This document shows positions 46,915-59,200 of a stretch of DNA of 64,000 nt, piece after piece. The DNA comes from Monilinia fructicola (Eukaryota; Ascomycota; Leotiomycetes; Helotiales; Sclerotiniaceae), in contig VICG01000007.1 of the NCBI GenBank assembly GCA_008692225.1, positions 1,522,501 to 1,586,500 of the forward strand, in the 5' to 3' direction. Below the pieces are notes generated by a model. That model did no database searches. It saw only the letters and a list, made by a program, of their open reading frames with translations, and was not told the DNA's origin. Within the stretch, counting starts at the first letter, position 1, and each line of letters opens with the position of its first letter. The position numbers were made by a program, and so were the translations under genes.

Positions 46915-47885
46915 TTAACTCTCATAAACCAATTTCCTATCCCCAATCACCCGCCAGAGTTCCTCCACGATATCTTTCTGGCCACTTGGTGCCCCTCTAA
47001 CCGCCAGGTATTTTCTACTATCAACCTCACAAACCCAATCTCCCGGATTTCCTCCAACCATAATTCCTCCTGCCTCAACCAAAATACACCATCCAGCCGC
47101 AACATCCCAAGCCCAACACCCTCCCTCCCAAAAAACATCTTGTTGTCCACTCGCCACATGTGCCAAATTCAATGCTGCACTCCCCAAGCACCTCAATGAA
47201 TGTACCATGGAGCCCCCATCTTCTTTTGCGGCAGATAGTTTTCGGAAAACATCGCATTTGAGATCGAAATTGTTTCCTGAGCGATCAGATCCCCATTCGG
47301 CAGTAACTATACAGGTACTGAGATCTTTCAATGGTTCTGGTTCTTGCTTGAGGGGCAGGCGAAACTTTTCCCCATCTTTCCGCGTGACGAATGAACCCTT
47401 TCCTTTGATGCCAGTGAAAAGATCGCCGGTGAATGGGTTATATATCACACCTACACTGGGGATCTTGTCTACTACGAAGCCAAGGGAGATGCAGAACGCG
47501 GGATAGGCATGTACGAAGTTTGTTGTGCCGTCAATGGGGTCGCAGATGAAGGTTGGAGCGGACGTGAGTTTGGTTTCGCCTTTTATAAAGGTCTCTTCGC
47601 CAATGAAGGAATATGTTGGGTATGCAGTGGTAAGGCGGGTAGAGACCATAGCCTCAACTGCTTTGTCGGTTTCGGTTACGAGATCGGCAGCTGGATGGAG
47701 AAGTATTTTAGATCGCAGTATTCAGGGGGGGAGGGACTAAGGAGGGATGAAGATTACTTCAACTCACTGTTCAACTTAGTCCCAGAGCTTAAATATGACG
47801 GGGTCGCCGACATGATCATTTGACCTGCTTCATGAGCAATTTTGATCAAGAGATCATGGATTTCTTGGAGATTAACTTCAGTCAT
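46915..47885 (-). CDS. Inositol monophosphatase family enzyme
   Basis: Mg2+-dependent, lithium-sensitive phosphatase hydrolysing inositol monophosphates (or related sugar phosphates) in inositol recycling. Two exons, intron 47691-47767, 297 residues. Start ATG 47885 (MTEVNLQEIHDLLIKIAHEAG). Active-site residues: TADLVTETDKAVE, GEET, DPIDGTTNFVHAYP (motif A, metal-binding Asp pair) and WDVAAGWCILVEAGG (motif B). The junction LSSGTKLN-TADLVTETD matches the family. Normal length and no frameshift. Fungi also have quinate-cluster IMPase-like proteins, but nothing here links it to quinate use. Confidence 0.93.
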
Positions 47886-48791
47886 CTCGAAGGTTTTCTG
47901 AAAAGAATGTAATGGGGTGAAGTGTTTCGTCTATAGGAGTTGGAAGTTGAAGTAAAGATTAAGCAGAAAGAGAGAAAGGCTGTTGATATGAAAAAATGCA
48001 ATGTAGAGAATATAAACAGAGTTGCACGAGTGAGTGAGTGAGTGAGTGAGTGAGGTGAGTGAAGTGAGGTACAAAGTGGGGTTGGAGGGGTTGTTGTACG
48101 GAGTAAAGCTACCTACCTGGGCACTGGTGGTACCTATCTTATCGCCATGTGGGGAACACTTGGGCATGGGCATGGGCAGGAGCTGGTGGGAGTTGAGGCA
48201 AAACCAATACAAAATACAACGCAAATAATACATCTTGTCATCAGTTGCGGTAATATATCCCTACGGAGGTATGTATGGAATATATGATGAGAAGACAAGA
48301 TGAAGTTCTAACTTGGGAGAGAATTGGAGAAGTATATTCGAAGTTGAATTTATGTAAGAACAAGGTATCAAGAAAACTGAAAGCCAACTGGCTGCTATCT
48401 TGGAAATCCATGCAAGATCATTATTGCAACAAGTCAGATGGAAGAAGATTGATGGTTGGTTGATATTATGTACTGAGATATCAACTCGTGAGAGATTTCA
48501 TTCATTCATTCAGCACCAACCTGACAATGCCTAATCTAAAAAACACTCAAGTTATACACATCTCCAGGAATAAGCGCTCAAGTACCTCAGAAAGTTCCCC
48601 ATCTTTCCGTCTTGAGATGGTCATTGCTAAATAGCATAGGGAGAATCGTGAATGACTTTTGAAATATGAAGCTGTGCACTCGTGGTTTTCCCTGACCTCA
48701 CGTAAGTACAGCCCAGCCCGCCCATCAGAATCGCAAATCCATTAACCCATCAAACCCGTATCTCCATTTATGAATCGTAATATTGACCCCT
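47886..48791. other. Intergenic
   Basis: Promoter of the phosphatase gene with a GTGA/GTGAGTGA tetramer array at about 48028-48052 and TACGGAGTA at 48097. A ~60-codon frame near 48275 is unsupported. Confidence 0.5.
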
Positions 48792-49499
48792 CTACATGTT
48801 CTCCCTAAACATTGATCTTCTCTCCGAATGATTATCGTCTTGCAGTCTATGTGCCTTTGTGTTGGAGTCCATGGGTCGAGGACTGACACCTCTCAATTCG
48901 GCTGCATCATTGAAAGGATTGTTGGCCGGTTGTATTCCCATCTCCTCATCATAACGCCTGTCAAGCCCAGCCTTTGATCCGCCAACATATGATTCCGATC
49001 CCCGACTTAAGCTTCGGCCACGAGGAGGGCTTGATAGTTCCGGGGGTCCCGGGGTTGCCGAGATGCCCGGATGTCCACCATGCAAACCAAGCTCTTGCTC
49101 CTCATAATATCCACCAGGTCCATAGGCATCTGCTTCAGTTCCTACTCGCGCATCCCAAGCATCATCGGGATCAAGTGGACCGAAACCTCGATTTGCTGCG
49201 CGACCGCGTACGTTGCCACTCAATGGCTCTTCGTATGCTCCCCCAGCCGATCGATTATTGCGATTCTTTAATCCATTAACCTTGTCCTTGACCCATCCGA
49301 GCATTCCCCCTTGCCCCGAAGCCGATCCACCATATCGATCAGATGCACTGCGAAATGGATTGTAGGATGATATGCTTGGTTGTGGTAAGCCTAAGCGTCG
49401 TGCGCGCAAATGTGTGTAAACGATCCAAGCGATCCCTCCGATAAGAGCGACGATAAACACAATAAGGAAGAAGGCACCTACACCCGAAATATGTGCCAT
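48792..49499 (-). CDS. Conserved single-pass membrane protein (Psg1-like C-terminal region)
   Basis: Membrane helix near the N-terminus (VGAFFLIVFIVALIGGIAWIVY) followed by a basic stop-transfer RARRLG. A ~190-residue cytosolic tail follows, rich in Gly, Ser, Arg and acidic residues, with WVKDKVNGLKNRNNRSAGGAYE and an NPF motif (NNPFNDA) that may bind EH-domain trafficking adaptors. The ATG at 49499 gives 235 residues. However, the frame stays open upstream (IPSYQPPTTPQETPFYVHALNPS) to a good acceptor (CATCGCAG) ending at 49579, so a further 5' exon with a signal peptide is likely and was not found. Resembles fungal proteins of the Psg1 (Pma1-stabilisation in Golgi) type; that assignment is tentative. 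Confidence 0.7.
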   Translation of the reverse strand: MAHISGVGAFFLIVFIVALIGGIAWIVYTHLRARRLGLPQPSISSYNPFRSASDRYGGSASGQGGMLGWVKDKVNGLKNRNNRSAGGAYEEPLSGNVRGRAANRGFGPLDPDDAWDARVGTEADAYGPGGYYEEQELGLHGGHPGISATPGPPELSSPPRGRSLSRGSESYVGGSKAGLDRRYDEEMGIQPANNPFNDAAELRGVSPRPMDSNTKAHRLQDDNHSERRSMFRENM

Positions 49500-50059
49500 T
49501 ATTGAAGGATTCAATGCGTGCACATAGAACGGAGTTTCTTGCGGTGTTGTTGGTGGTTGGTAAGAGGGGATCTTTGAACTGCGATGAAAAAGTAATGAAG
49601 CCGGCTAGGAAATGATGAGGGCAATGTTTCGTTAATGGGGAAAAAGTCCAGAATCACCGATATTTAGTAACAAGGAAGATGCTGGCGGTTTTACAAAGGT
49701 TAACTTTGAGTTTGACAACAAGATATTTTGATACTGTACGAGTATTGATTGTACGGAGTATTGTTCAGATAGAAGGTTGAGGTGAAGAGCATGAAGAGCA
49801 TGTTTGGATTGATTGCCTGATGAATTTATGTATTTTCATCAGTAGATGATGATGGATGAAAGACACTCACTTGGTGCTAGGTAAGCAGGGAGGGAGGTAA
49901 GAGGTAGGTAGCTGGAGGGAGGAGGTCAATACCTAGGTAGTTAAATGAGATTGCCCAAGCGGGGTGTTCTACGGAGTGATTGGTGGATTGAGATTCAAAC
50001 CAGAACAACATTTGAGAGAGGGCACAGTGAACAGTTGAGAGTGAAGAGTTAAGAGTTCA

Positions 50060-50150
50060 TAGTGTGGAGTTAATAGTTAACAATTAACAATTAACAATTA
50101 ACAGTTAACAGTCAATAGTTAAGAGTTAACAATTAACAGTTAACAGTCAA
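50060..50150. repeat. Heptanucleotide repeat AATTAAC/AGTTAAC
   Basis: About a dozen 7-nt units, AATTAAC, AGTTAAC, AGTCAAC and relatives, in tandem. Confidence 0.88.
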
Positions 50151-50384
50151 CAAGTGAATCAGTCGGTTAGATCAGATCAAAACGTGACTCTGTATCACGT
50201 GATAAGGTCAGACTTGTTTACTCCGTAGATGAGTTGGAATCTTGACGTAATTTGAAGTGAAATTTCATGAACTGATTCTACCCCGCCAAACAAATCAGTT
50301 AATTTCTTTATACAGTAAGAAGCAGGTAACCTTGGAATACAAGTAGGGAGAAGATGACAAGTACTAGGTACTTGGTAGTAAATA

Positions 50385-51235
50385 ACAAGAAGTAAATATT
50401 AAATAGTAAATATTAAATAGTTAATAATAAATAATAAATAATAAATAATAAATAATAAATAATAAATAATAAATAATAAATAATAAATAATAAATAATAA
50501 ATAACGAATAATAAATAACGAATAATAAATAACGAATAATGAATAACGAATAATAATAACGAATAACGAATAATGAATAACGAATAATGAATAACGAATA
50601 ATGAATAATGAATAACGAATAATGAATGAATAACGAATAATGAATAACGAATAATGAATAACGAATAATGAATAACGAATAATGAATAACGAATAATGAA
50701 TAACGAATAATGAATAACGAATAATGAATAACGAATATGAATAACGAATAATGAATAACGAATAATGAATAACGAATAATGAATAACGAATAATGAATAA
50801 CGAATAATGAATAACGAATAATGAATAACGAATAACGAATAACGAATAACGAATAACGAATAACGAATAACGAATAACGAATAACGAATAACGAATAACG
50901 AATAACGAATAACGAATAACGAATAACGAATAATGAATAACGAATAATGAATAACGAATAATGAATAACGAATAATGAATAACGAATAATGAATAACGAA
51001 TAATGAATAATAATAATGAATAATAAATAATGAATAATAAATAATGAATAATAAAATAATGAATAATAAATAATGAATAATAAATAATGAATAATAAATA
51101 ATGAATAATAAATAATGAATAATAAATAATGAATAATAATAATGAATAAATAAATAATGAATAATAAATAATGAATAATAAAATAATGAATAATAATAGA
51201 TGATAAATAATAGATGATAATATTAATATAAAATT
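50385..51235. repeat. ~850 bp minisatellite built on AATAAYG heptamers
   Basis: Starts as AATAAAT heptamers and changes to a 14-nt higher-order unit AATAACGAATAATG repeated dozens of times. It then has a homogeneous block of about 18 AATAACG units (about 50825-50930), returns to the 14-nt unit, and ends as AATAAATAATG variants. Occasional single-base slips occur. Non-coding. Confidence 0.96.
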
Positions 51236-53020
51236 ATTAGATAGGTGAATGAATAACCTTGGAAATATCCAGTAGACTACCTAGGTAGTCAACGGGTCTT
51301 TAAGCAAGAGACGAGAGAAGTAAGAGAAAGAAGAGAAGGTTCGTCTAATACTGTAATTAGAAGAGAAGGAAGAGACGAACCTTGAAAATATACAAAAGTA
51401 ACTCAAGAGCTTTATCTACAAGTTTCAGGTTGGATGGATAGATATTAAAATATACTAATGCAAATTTATCAGTTGAGAAAGCGAGTCTTATTTTGATCAA
51501 CCTGGGAATACAATAATCATTTAATCAACAATACTGATACGAGTAAATCCAGAGATATAAATCCCTACAATGTAATCTTATATACATGGATATTTATTTA
51601 CTGTACCTAAGTAGCTAGAAGAAACCCAATACTACCTCCTTTGTACTCATCCCGTCTAGGCAGCGACAGTAGGCATCTCAAAGCAATCAATCTTACATCC
51701 ATGAATATCTACAGAGTACTAGGGAGATTCAATTCCCCCTTCATCAATGCCATTACCGAATATCTATCACATACATCCTCACTGCTTACCTCATCACATG
51801 CTTACCTCATCACATGCTAGTATCGTATTGACGATTGATCCAACAACCTTGGAATTCCTCGGTCGTAACAAAGCCATCCAAATCTCCTAGAGTTCAACTT
51901 CTTCATGCGGTACTTGTACATACTCCGTACATACTCGAGTGCGGAGTATATCTTATTATCCTTATTATCGAAGCGCTTTATCTATCATCTTAACCATGCC
52001 ATGGTGAGTACCTAGGTACCTCCTATCGACTGTAGTAGACAATCCGATATCACTTGTTCTTCATGCACAAACCACACTAGTAATTTGACATTAACCGTTT
52101 ACCGACACGGCTACATGATCCTATTCCTTGATGAGGAAGGAAAAAAAGCACTTTGGAGTCATGCCATTTTCTCTACGGAGTATATAGACAGACCCCTTCA
52201 TTCGCGACTGTACTGTATGGTGAGTCTGTGTCCGTGATCAAATCTCTGAATCAGATTATCGCAGATCTATCTGTTCCGGAAGCTAGGGATTGTGATCCTG
52301 TATGGATTAGGTAGGTAGATAGGTAGATAGGTAGTAGGTAGGTAGGTTCGCACGTGATGTGTACTCTGTGTACTCCGTCCTTCTAATGCAGAATAATGAA
52401 TCCATGGATGTATCGACAATCAGGAATCAAGATGTAATAGGTGCAAGGTGGCAAGGTTGCGACTGCTGGCAGCTGCAGATGGTTTCTTTTTCAAGGATCC
52501 ATCGATACCCTTTTTGCTTGTACATTTTTATTGCATAACCCCATCAGATTAAGATCTGATAAAGGATTCAAAAAATAAAATCAAAAATTAATTTTATCGT
52601 ATTCATGTGCACATTCCGTTTTGAGCCTGTCGAACAATCCTCTCTTCTCTTTTGTCTCATGGGAAAGTTCGTTGGTCTCCAGCTATAGTATCACTTTCCT
52701 ATCTCTCTACTCTCTTACTTTATATACAGAAACATTGCAGTATTATAACGATTTTACGAATCACGATTACCGCCTTTCCCGCAAGGAATAATATTCTCCG
52801 TATCGAATCAACTGCCATCGAGTCCTTGAATCATCCATCTATCTACTTGTATCCATCCATCCATCCATCCATCCATCCCACTCATCAGCTACTAGGGACC
52901 CGGTAGACTAGACAACCCTACCTTGGTAGTTTCCGCTTGTCTAGCTTCAAATTATTCGCAAAAAAGGTCCCCCCCTCTCCCATCCAAGTCTGTATCAGTG
53001 GGCCCTGACAACGTGCAACA

Positions 53021-53041
53021 ATGCCTCCTAGCTGCATATGA
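53021..53041 (+). promoter_or_regulatory. uORF overlapping the OPT start codon
   Basis: A six-codon upstream ORF (MPPSCI) whose stop overlaps the main start as ATGA at 53038-53041. Such overlap permits termination-reinitiation control of translation. The role is inferred. Confidence 0.5.
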
Positions 53042-56000
53042 CATTCCGCCCACCAAACGTTTCCGCAACAGGCGGCAGAAGAAGAAGAGAATCGGGTGAC
53101 TTTTCTGATCATATTATAGAGAGCTCAGGTGTCCCTCTTTCTCTTCTTCCACCCTCCCAGTCGAGTCATACCGGCAGGCAAGCAACCACTGCCGAATCAC
53201 TCCCCTCAGACCGTCAAAATTTGAATCACGATCGAAATAATCCCTTGGTTCACGACAACGACGACGACGACGACGAGGAAGAAGAACTTTACCCCGAATC
53301 TACCTCTAATCTTCTGAGACGACATATCAAAGATTCTGCAGAAAGAGAAGACAATGCCCCAGGGCACAATCTAGCAGATGACAGTAGGGATTCAACAAAC
53401 ATTTTTCAAAGGATACATAGACTTATGTCCAAGACACCCCTCCTTTTACGTTCCGCCCCCGGCTTCGGCACAGGATCATATGGAGCTGCTCCTGTGGGCG
53501 CGTCGACAGAGAACAGTGAAGAAGAGGATGATCATCTCAGAAGAAGGGAAAAGAAGAAGAAGAGCTCATCCGCTCTCAGAAACCTGAGAAACTCTAGCAG
53601 TGCTGCAACTTTCAAATCAAACAGGTCGAATTCAGGTCCATCTTCATCTGCGAATCTTGGTACCGTGTCACGAACGAAGCGCCGTACGGGAAGTAATGCA
53701 CAAGTTGATGGAGCAGATGGGGAATTTGGGTCTTCTCCAATCAAGATCCGTGATGCAGACTCAGATTCCATTTCAACTGATGAAGATACAGAGGAGGCTC
53801 TACTAGATGGAGACGAAAATGAGCAGGATGATGATGAATATTCGATAGATGAGGAAGATCCACCGGACAACTCTCCCTATGCTCAAGTTCGCGCTTCAGT
53901 ATCTGCGATCGATAATACAACACTGTCAATTAACACACCCCGGATGTGGGCACTTTCTATGCTTTTTGCCATACTTGGTTCTTCAACGAATCTTTTCTTT
54001 TCTTTACGATACCCGAGCGTTTCCATTACACCTGTTATCGCCCTTTTACTTGTACATCCACTTGGATTGATGTGGGATGGAGTTCTTAAACGACGTGACG
54101 ACCCAGATGAAGAATTTATAGATGGCCACAGATGTTCGACGAGAGAAGGTAATGAGCGTAGTGGCAAGCCTGCAACTGGCTTGCGGCGATTGAGGTTATG
54201 GTTGGCGCAAGGGAAGTGGAATGAAAAGGAACATAGTTGTGTCTACATCAGCAGCAATGTATCTTTCGGCTTTGCATTTGCAACAGATGTCATTGTTGAA
54301 CAGACACACTTTTACAACCAGAAAGTTTCGATCTTGTACCAACTACTGCTCATCCTATCTACACAGATCTTGGGATATGCCTTTGCTGGTCTCACCAGGC
54401 GTTTCTTGGTTCGCCCTGGTGGAATGATTTGGCCTGGAACATTAATGTCTGCTGCTATGTTCACAACATTGCACAAGGAGGAGAACACAGTTGCAAATGG
54501 TTGGAAGATCACTCGATGGAAGTTTTTCTTCATTGTGTGGTTTGGTTCCTTTGCCTTCTACTTTTTGCCAGGTTTGTTGATGCCAGCTTTGAGTTACTTC
54601 AGTGTCATTACTTGGTTCGCACCAAAGAATGTCATTGTTGCCAATTTGTTTGGTGTAGCTTCAGGCCTTGGTCTTTTCCCCGTAACCTTCGATTGGGCTC
54701 AAATTGCCTATATTGGATCACCGCTCCTAACTCCATTCTGGGCTGCGATGAACGTCGTTGGAGGTCTTGTGATTGTGATGTGGATTCTCGCTCCAATTGC
54801 CTATTATAAGAACATCTTCTTCTCCTCTTATATGCCGATCTTATCCTCATCTGTTTTCGACAATACGGGAAAGATTTACGACGTCAGCAAAATTTTGACA
54901 TCTGATTTCTTGTTTGATAAGCAGGCATATGAGAATTATAGTCGTGTATTCCTACCCATTACCTACGTCCTTAGTTATGGACTTCAATTTGCCGCTCTTG
55001 CCTCATTGCTAACACATACTACATGCTGGCATGGTAAAGATATATGGAAGCAATGGAAGACATCTTTAAAAGAAGTGGAAGGAGAAGGGAAACCCGCATA
55101 CGATCGTGTACCTGTGTCCAACGGGAATGGCCGCAAAAATCGGCCATCTGACGCTCAAAGGTTGAGTCTTGAACGAACTCCTTCATATATGAACGATATT
55201 ATCAATCAGGAAGACGTGCATAACAGGCTTATGAGAAGGTACAAGGACGCACCACTCAGTTGGTATCTAATTACCTTTATATCTATGCTTGCAGTGGGAA
55301 TATTTGTCGTGGAATAGTAAGTACCTGCATATCTTGGCATCAAGTAAATTATATTGACCCCTTTGGTAGTTATCCCGTACACTTGCCGTGGTACGGTCTA
55401 CTCCTTGCATTAGGAATATGCACTGTCCTCTTTATCCCTATCGGAATCGTTATGGCTATCACGAATCAACAGAGTAGTATTTATCTCATTTGCCAATTGG
55501 TCTGTGGTGCAGTCTTCCCTGGTCGTCCAGTGGCAAATATGGTGTTCGTCACCTACGGATATATTTCTTCAGCTCAAGGAATTAAGTTCTCATCGGATTT
55601 GAAGCTCGGTCATTACATGAAGATCCCTCCGCGAATTTTATTTTCCGTTCAAATGGCCGCCACAATTATTTCTTCAATTACCCAAATTGGCGTTCTCAAT
55701 TGGATGTTTGCCAATGTTCCTGGTATATGCACTCCCCAGGCTATCAACGGTTTCGTTTGTCCACTCGCTCGTGTGCACTTTAATGGAAGTATTCTTTGGG
55801 GTGTTGTCGGACCAGGTCAATTTTTCGGTCCTAACGCCACTTACCGAGCCCTCGTATGGTGTTTCCCGATTGGTGCCGTGTCTCCCATCATCCTGTGGCT
55901 ATATGCCCGCAACAAAAAACATAGCATTGTACGAAAGATCAATCTCCCAGTCTTGTTTGGATCTTTATCGTGGATTCCACCGGCTACAGGACTTAACTTC

Positions 56001-56273
56001 TCGGTTTGGGCTTTGGTATGCTATCTCTTTAATTACGTTATCAAGAGGAAACATTCGGCTTGGTGGGCAAAGTATACAATGACTTTAAGCGCGGCTTTAG
56101 ATTCAGGACTGGCGATAGGATTGGTTGTGGTGTTTTTTGGTTTCGTGTATCCGGGGTGGATGGATAACTTCAAGTGGTGGGGAACGGAAATTTACAAGAA
56201 GGGTTGTGATTGGCAAGCTTGTTCATATAAAAGTGTTCCGGAAGGTGGTCATTTTGGACCGGATACATGGTAG
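53038..56273 (+). CDS. Oligopeptide transporter, OPT family
   Basis: Proton-coupled importer of tetra-/pentapeptides, glutathione or metal chelates (family knowledge). 1,060 residues; one intron, 55317-55369, joining FVVEY to YPVHLPWYG. The first ~300 residues are an unusual acidic, Ser-rich cytosolic extension. The OPT domain starts at TPRMWALSMLFAILGSSTNLFFSLRYPS. Family features: KEHSCVYISSNVSFGFAFATDVI, YGLQFAALASLLTHTTCW, QLVCGAVFPGRPVANMVFVTYGY, and a C-terminal WMDNFKWWGTE. About 14 helices. No frameshift. It lies 7 kb from the RiPP cluster with two unrelated genes between, so a role in the peptide product's transport is only a possibility. Confidence 0.95.
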
Positions 56274-59200
56274 ATGCGACATGAAGAGAGCGGCATATGG
56301 TAGATGGGGGTTTGGGGAAAGGGGTGCATATCGGTATTCTCAACCGTGTTGTGGTGTTTTGAAAAGGGGACTAAAAGGGGGTTTGAAATAGAGGAGATGA
56401 TAATGGTTAATGTCACTCGATGGGATTTGTATTGCATTTTTGGCGTTTTTTTTTTTCCCATTGGGATAAGGCATCTGGCACACGCATACTTTGAAAGGGA
56501 TTTTGCGCTAGGCTGTGGATAGCACCACGACAATTCAAGGAATTGATCGTTTATCTGTATATATCTATAAATGGGAGTAATTGATATGCTCGGTCTACTC
56601 TTGAGAAGCTACGGGATACATTAGTATGTGCGATGCCACCTCTTTGCACGTGGATTTGCGTGCTTACGTGTAATGTACCTTCCTTTGTACGCTCACCCGG
56701 GCGGAGCCACGACGAAAGGGAGTCGATGGATGGTAGGCGGACGGGTGGGCAACGCACGTTGTTAAGTGTCAGATTGGATGGACGTTGAAATAGTTGCGAG
56801 AGTGGAATCTCTGCGGTGTTTGGATGTGCGTTGCGTACGAAGAGGTGGTGGGTGGATGGCTGGGTGGGTGGGTCGGTGATATGTAGGTCGGTTGGTGGGG
56901 AGGTGGGTCGTTGGTTGTGTACAGTGTACGGTGTACGGAGTTCAGTGTACAGTGTACAGAGTCCAGTGTACGGATAGTACGGGATATGAGGCGATGGAGG
57001 GGTGGGGGTGGAGGGGTAGGATGGGATGCGTGGTGCAGGGTGGAGTGTGGATGTGTCGGTTTCGATACCTTTCTAGGCTCTCTTTCACTGTTTCTTTGGC
57101 TGGGTGGCGAGGGGGTGTACTGTACTTTACTGTGATGGGGGCGAGGGTGGGGTATTGAGATTTGGGTCTGGGTTTGCATTAAAGATATGGGAGGGGAGGC
57201 GGGGGAGGCGAGATGAGATGAGATGAGCGTTTTGGTGTAAAAAATCACAGATGGGGCTGGCGAGTCCCAGGTCTATAAATCTCTCCGTGGATATATACAT
57301 ATATTGTTTTGGGTTGGCTGATCGATTGACAACATTCACATCCACGCGTCACCATCCGCGCACCGTTGACTCTCTTGGTTTTTGCTAGTTGGGATGTGGG
57401 TACGGGGCTCGTCAAGGCGGCTTTCTCCTCGCTCTTTATGCTGGTGCGCTGGGGCTGGGTGGGTGCGTGGTTTGGTTTGTCTTTGGGGGGCGGGTTTGAG
57501 GGCTCGCTCGATTTTGGGCTGCTTGGTGGCTGGGCGTGGGGAGTTGGGTTGGCGCGTGGTGGGTATGGGGGGTGCGATTTTGGTCGATGTGGGATATGCA
57601 TATGGTAAGCGCTGCGGAGCGGGATAGCGTGAAGGGGGTTGTCGGCGGTGTATGGAGCAGGAAGATGGGAGGAGGGGGGGGAGAAAGAGATGGACGGAAA
57701 GCTCTTTTTTTTTGAGTTTCGGCCGGCTTTTGTCGTCGGAGATTCGGGACTTGACTTGGGCCCTGTTGGTGTGGGTTTGGTGTTGGTTCATGGATGATGG
57801 GTGGATGATTCGGTGTTTGGCTTTACTATTTTTGGGTTGGGGAGGATGTTGACGGGCTTGAGCGTTCAGTGGCTTGGGATGGGGATTTCTGTTCCATGGA
57901 GACGGCACGCATGTCGGGTATGATATACCAGAAGTACTATTTAGCGTTGCTGTTTTAGCTGCTAATTGGATCAGCCATACTATAAGGTTTAGAAGAGATG
58001 TGGAGTTTCGAAGAGGCGCGTGTCGTTTGGTATTATGGTCATCATTTCTGCCTCGCATAACACCTCGTACTAGGTCTTTAGCACCCTGTTCAGTGCAGAG
58101 TTAGAATCCGGTTTCAACTAACCATTTCCCGTGCTCACCTGATGGAGATGAAGTATATATCATACAACACATAGACAGTTTATCATACATCACAACTACA
58201 CTCTCAAACATTTTCAGCACTCCCGGAACTCACCTCAGCACTAGTACTGGGGCGTGACAAGCGGCAACTAGGCCTAATGTTCGTGAAGCTACGATTCCGT
58301 AGCGGGTGGACGGTTATACATATCCTGGTAATAGTATATGCAAATCTTCGGACTGGTAAGATAAGCTGGCATGTTAGAGCCTCATGTTAGACCGGAGGTG
58401 GGGCGAAAAAGCCGAGGTTCTCCTGATTTTTTATACAGTGTAATGTTGGAGGGCTGCAATTTCAATGTGGGGGTATCGTAACAGTGCGACGCGGTGCGAC
58501 GGTAGGGTATTGGCATTGTAAGATGGTACTGTGATCTAGGTAGAAGTATTCTAGAAACATGGAAATGTGCTTCAGAGAAGTTAATCTCAGTACCGAGCTG
58601 AATAGAGTTAGCCTTTCGTGACAAGGAAATGTAGTGTCGCATTGTCCTATGAGGTTAAGAGATCGGAGGAGTGTGATAACAACCTTGACGGCGCATCGAT
58701 ATATAAATGGCTCCTAATCTTACCTATGCACGTTTTCTTACCTTCAGTACTTTCATCCTATTTTCATAGCTAGCATCCACCTCACCATTTACTATCCGAT
58801 ATTCTCCAACCACCACTTGACACACGTGAAACTCTCCCTCCCCAAAACGACGACCCCACACCAATACCCAGACCCACAAACTCAACCTCTGGGGTATACC
58901 CCTGAGAATCCATAAGCGAAGACCCTGAATAACTAACTGCACGACCAAACCTTATAAGACCCGACGCACCATAAATCCCAACGACACAAAATAACCTAGA
59001 CTTTAAACTATCGAGGGATCGAGGTTTCCCCGTGTCCTCGTATTTACAAATTCACAGGCAATAATAAAGTGCCAACTCGCAAGACCTGAGAGAAATTTGC
59101 AATTTCAGAAGATGGACGATGGACGATGAATATCCTTCATGCGAGTGAGTATCCTACAGCATATATATACAGCCTTACATTTTAATTTCTCATTCTCCTA

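Larger units (their letters stand above)
49500..53020. other. Long repeat-rich intergenic region
   Basis: No gene over about 3.5 kb. It contains two minisatellites (listed separately), three TACCTAGGTA palindromes (49930, 51278, 52009) and five TACTCCGTA/TACGGAGT words (49752, 49970, 50219, 51920, 52174). AGGTAGAT repeats lie near 52310-52345 and a (CATC)n tract near 52855-52880. CT-rich OPT leader follows. Confidence 0.7.

Noticed and set aside
50385..51235. CRISPR-like array
   Set aside because: Units are contiguous 7/14-mers without spacers, and the genome is eukaryotic.
57336..58058. 240-codon minus-strand and 80-codon plus-strand frames
   Set aside because: P/Q/T-rich and W/G-rich products of a strand-skewed region, without motifs or plausible splice structure.
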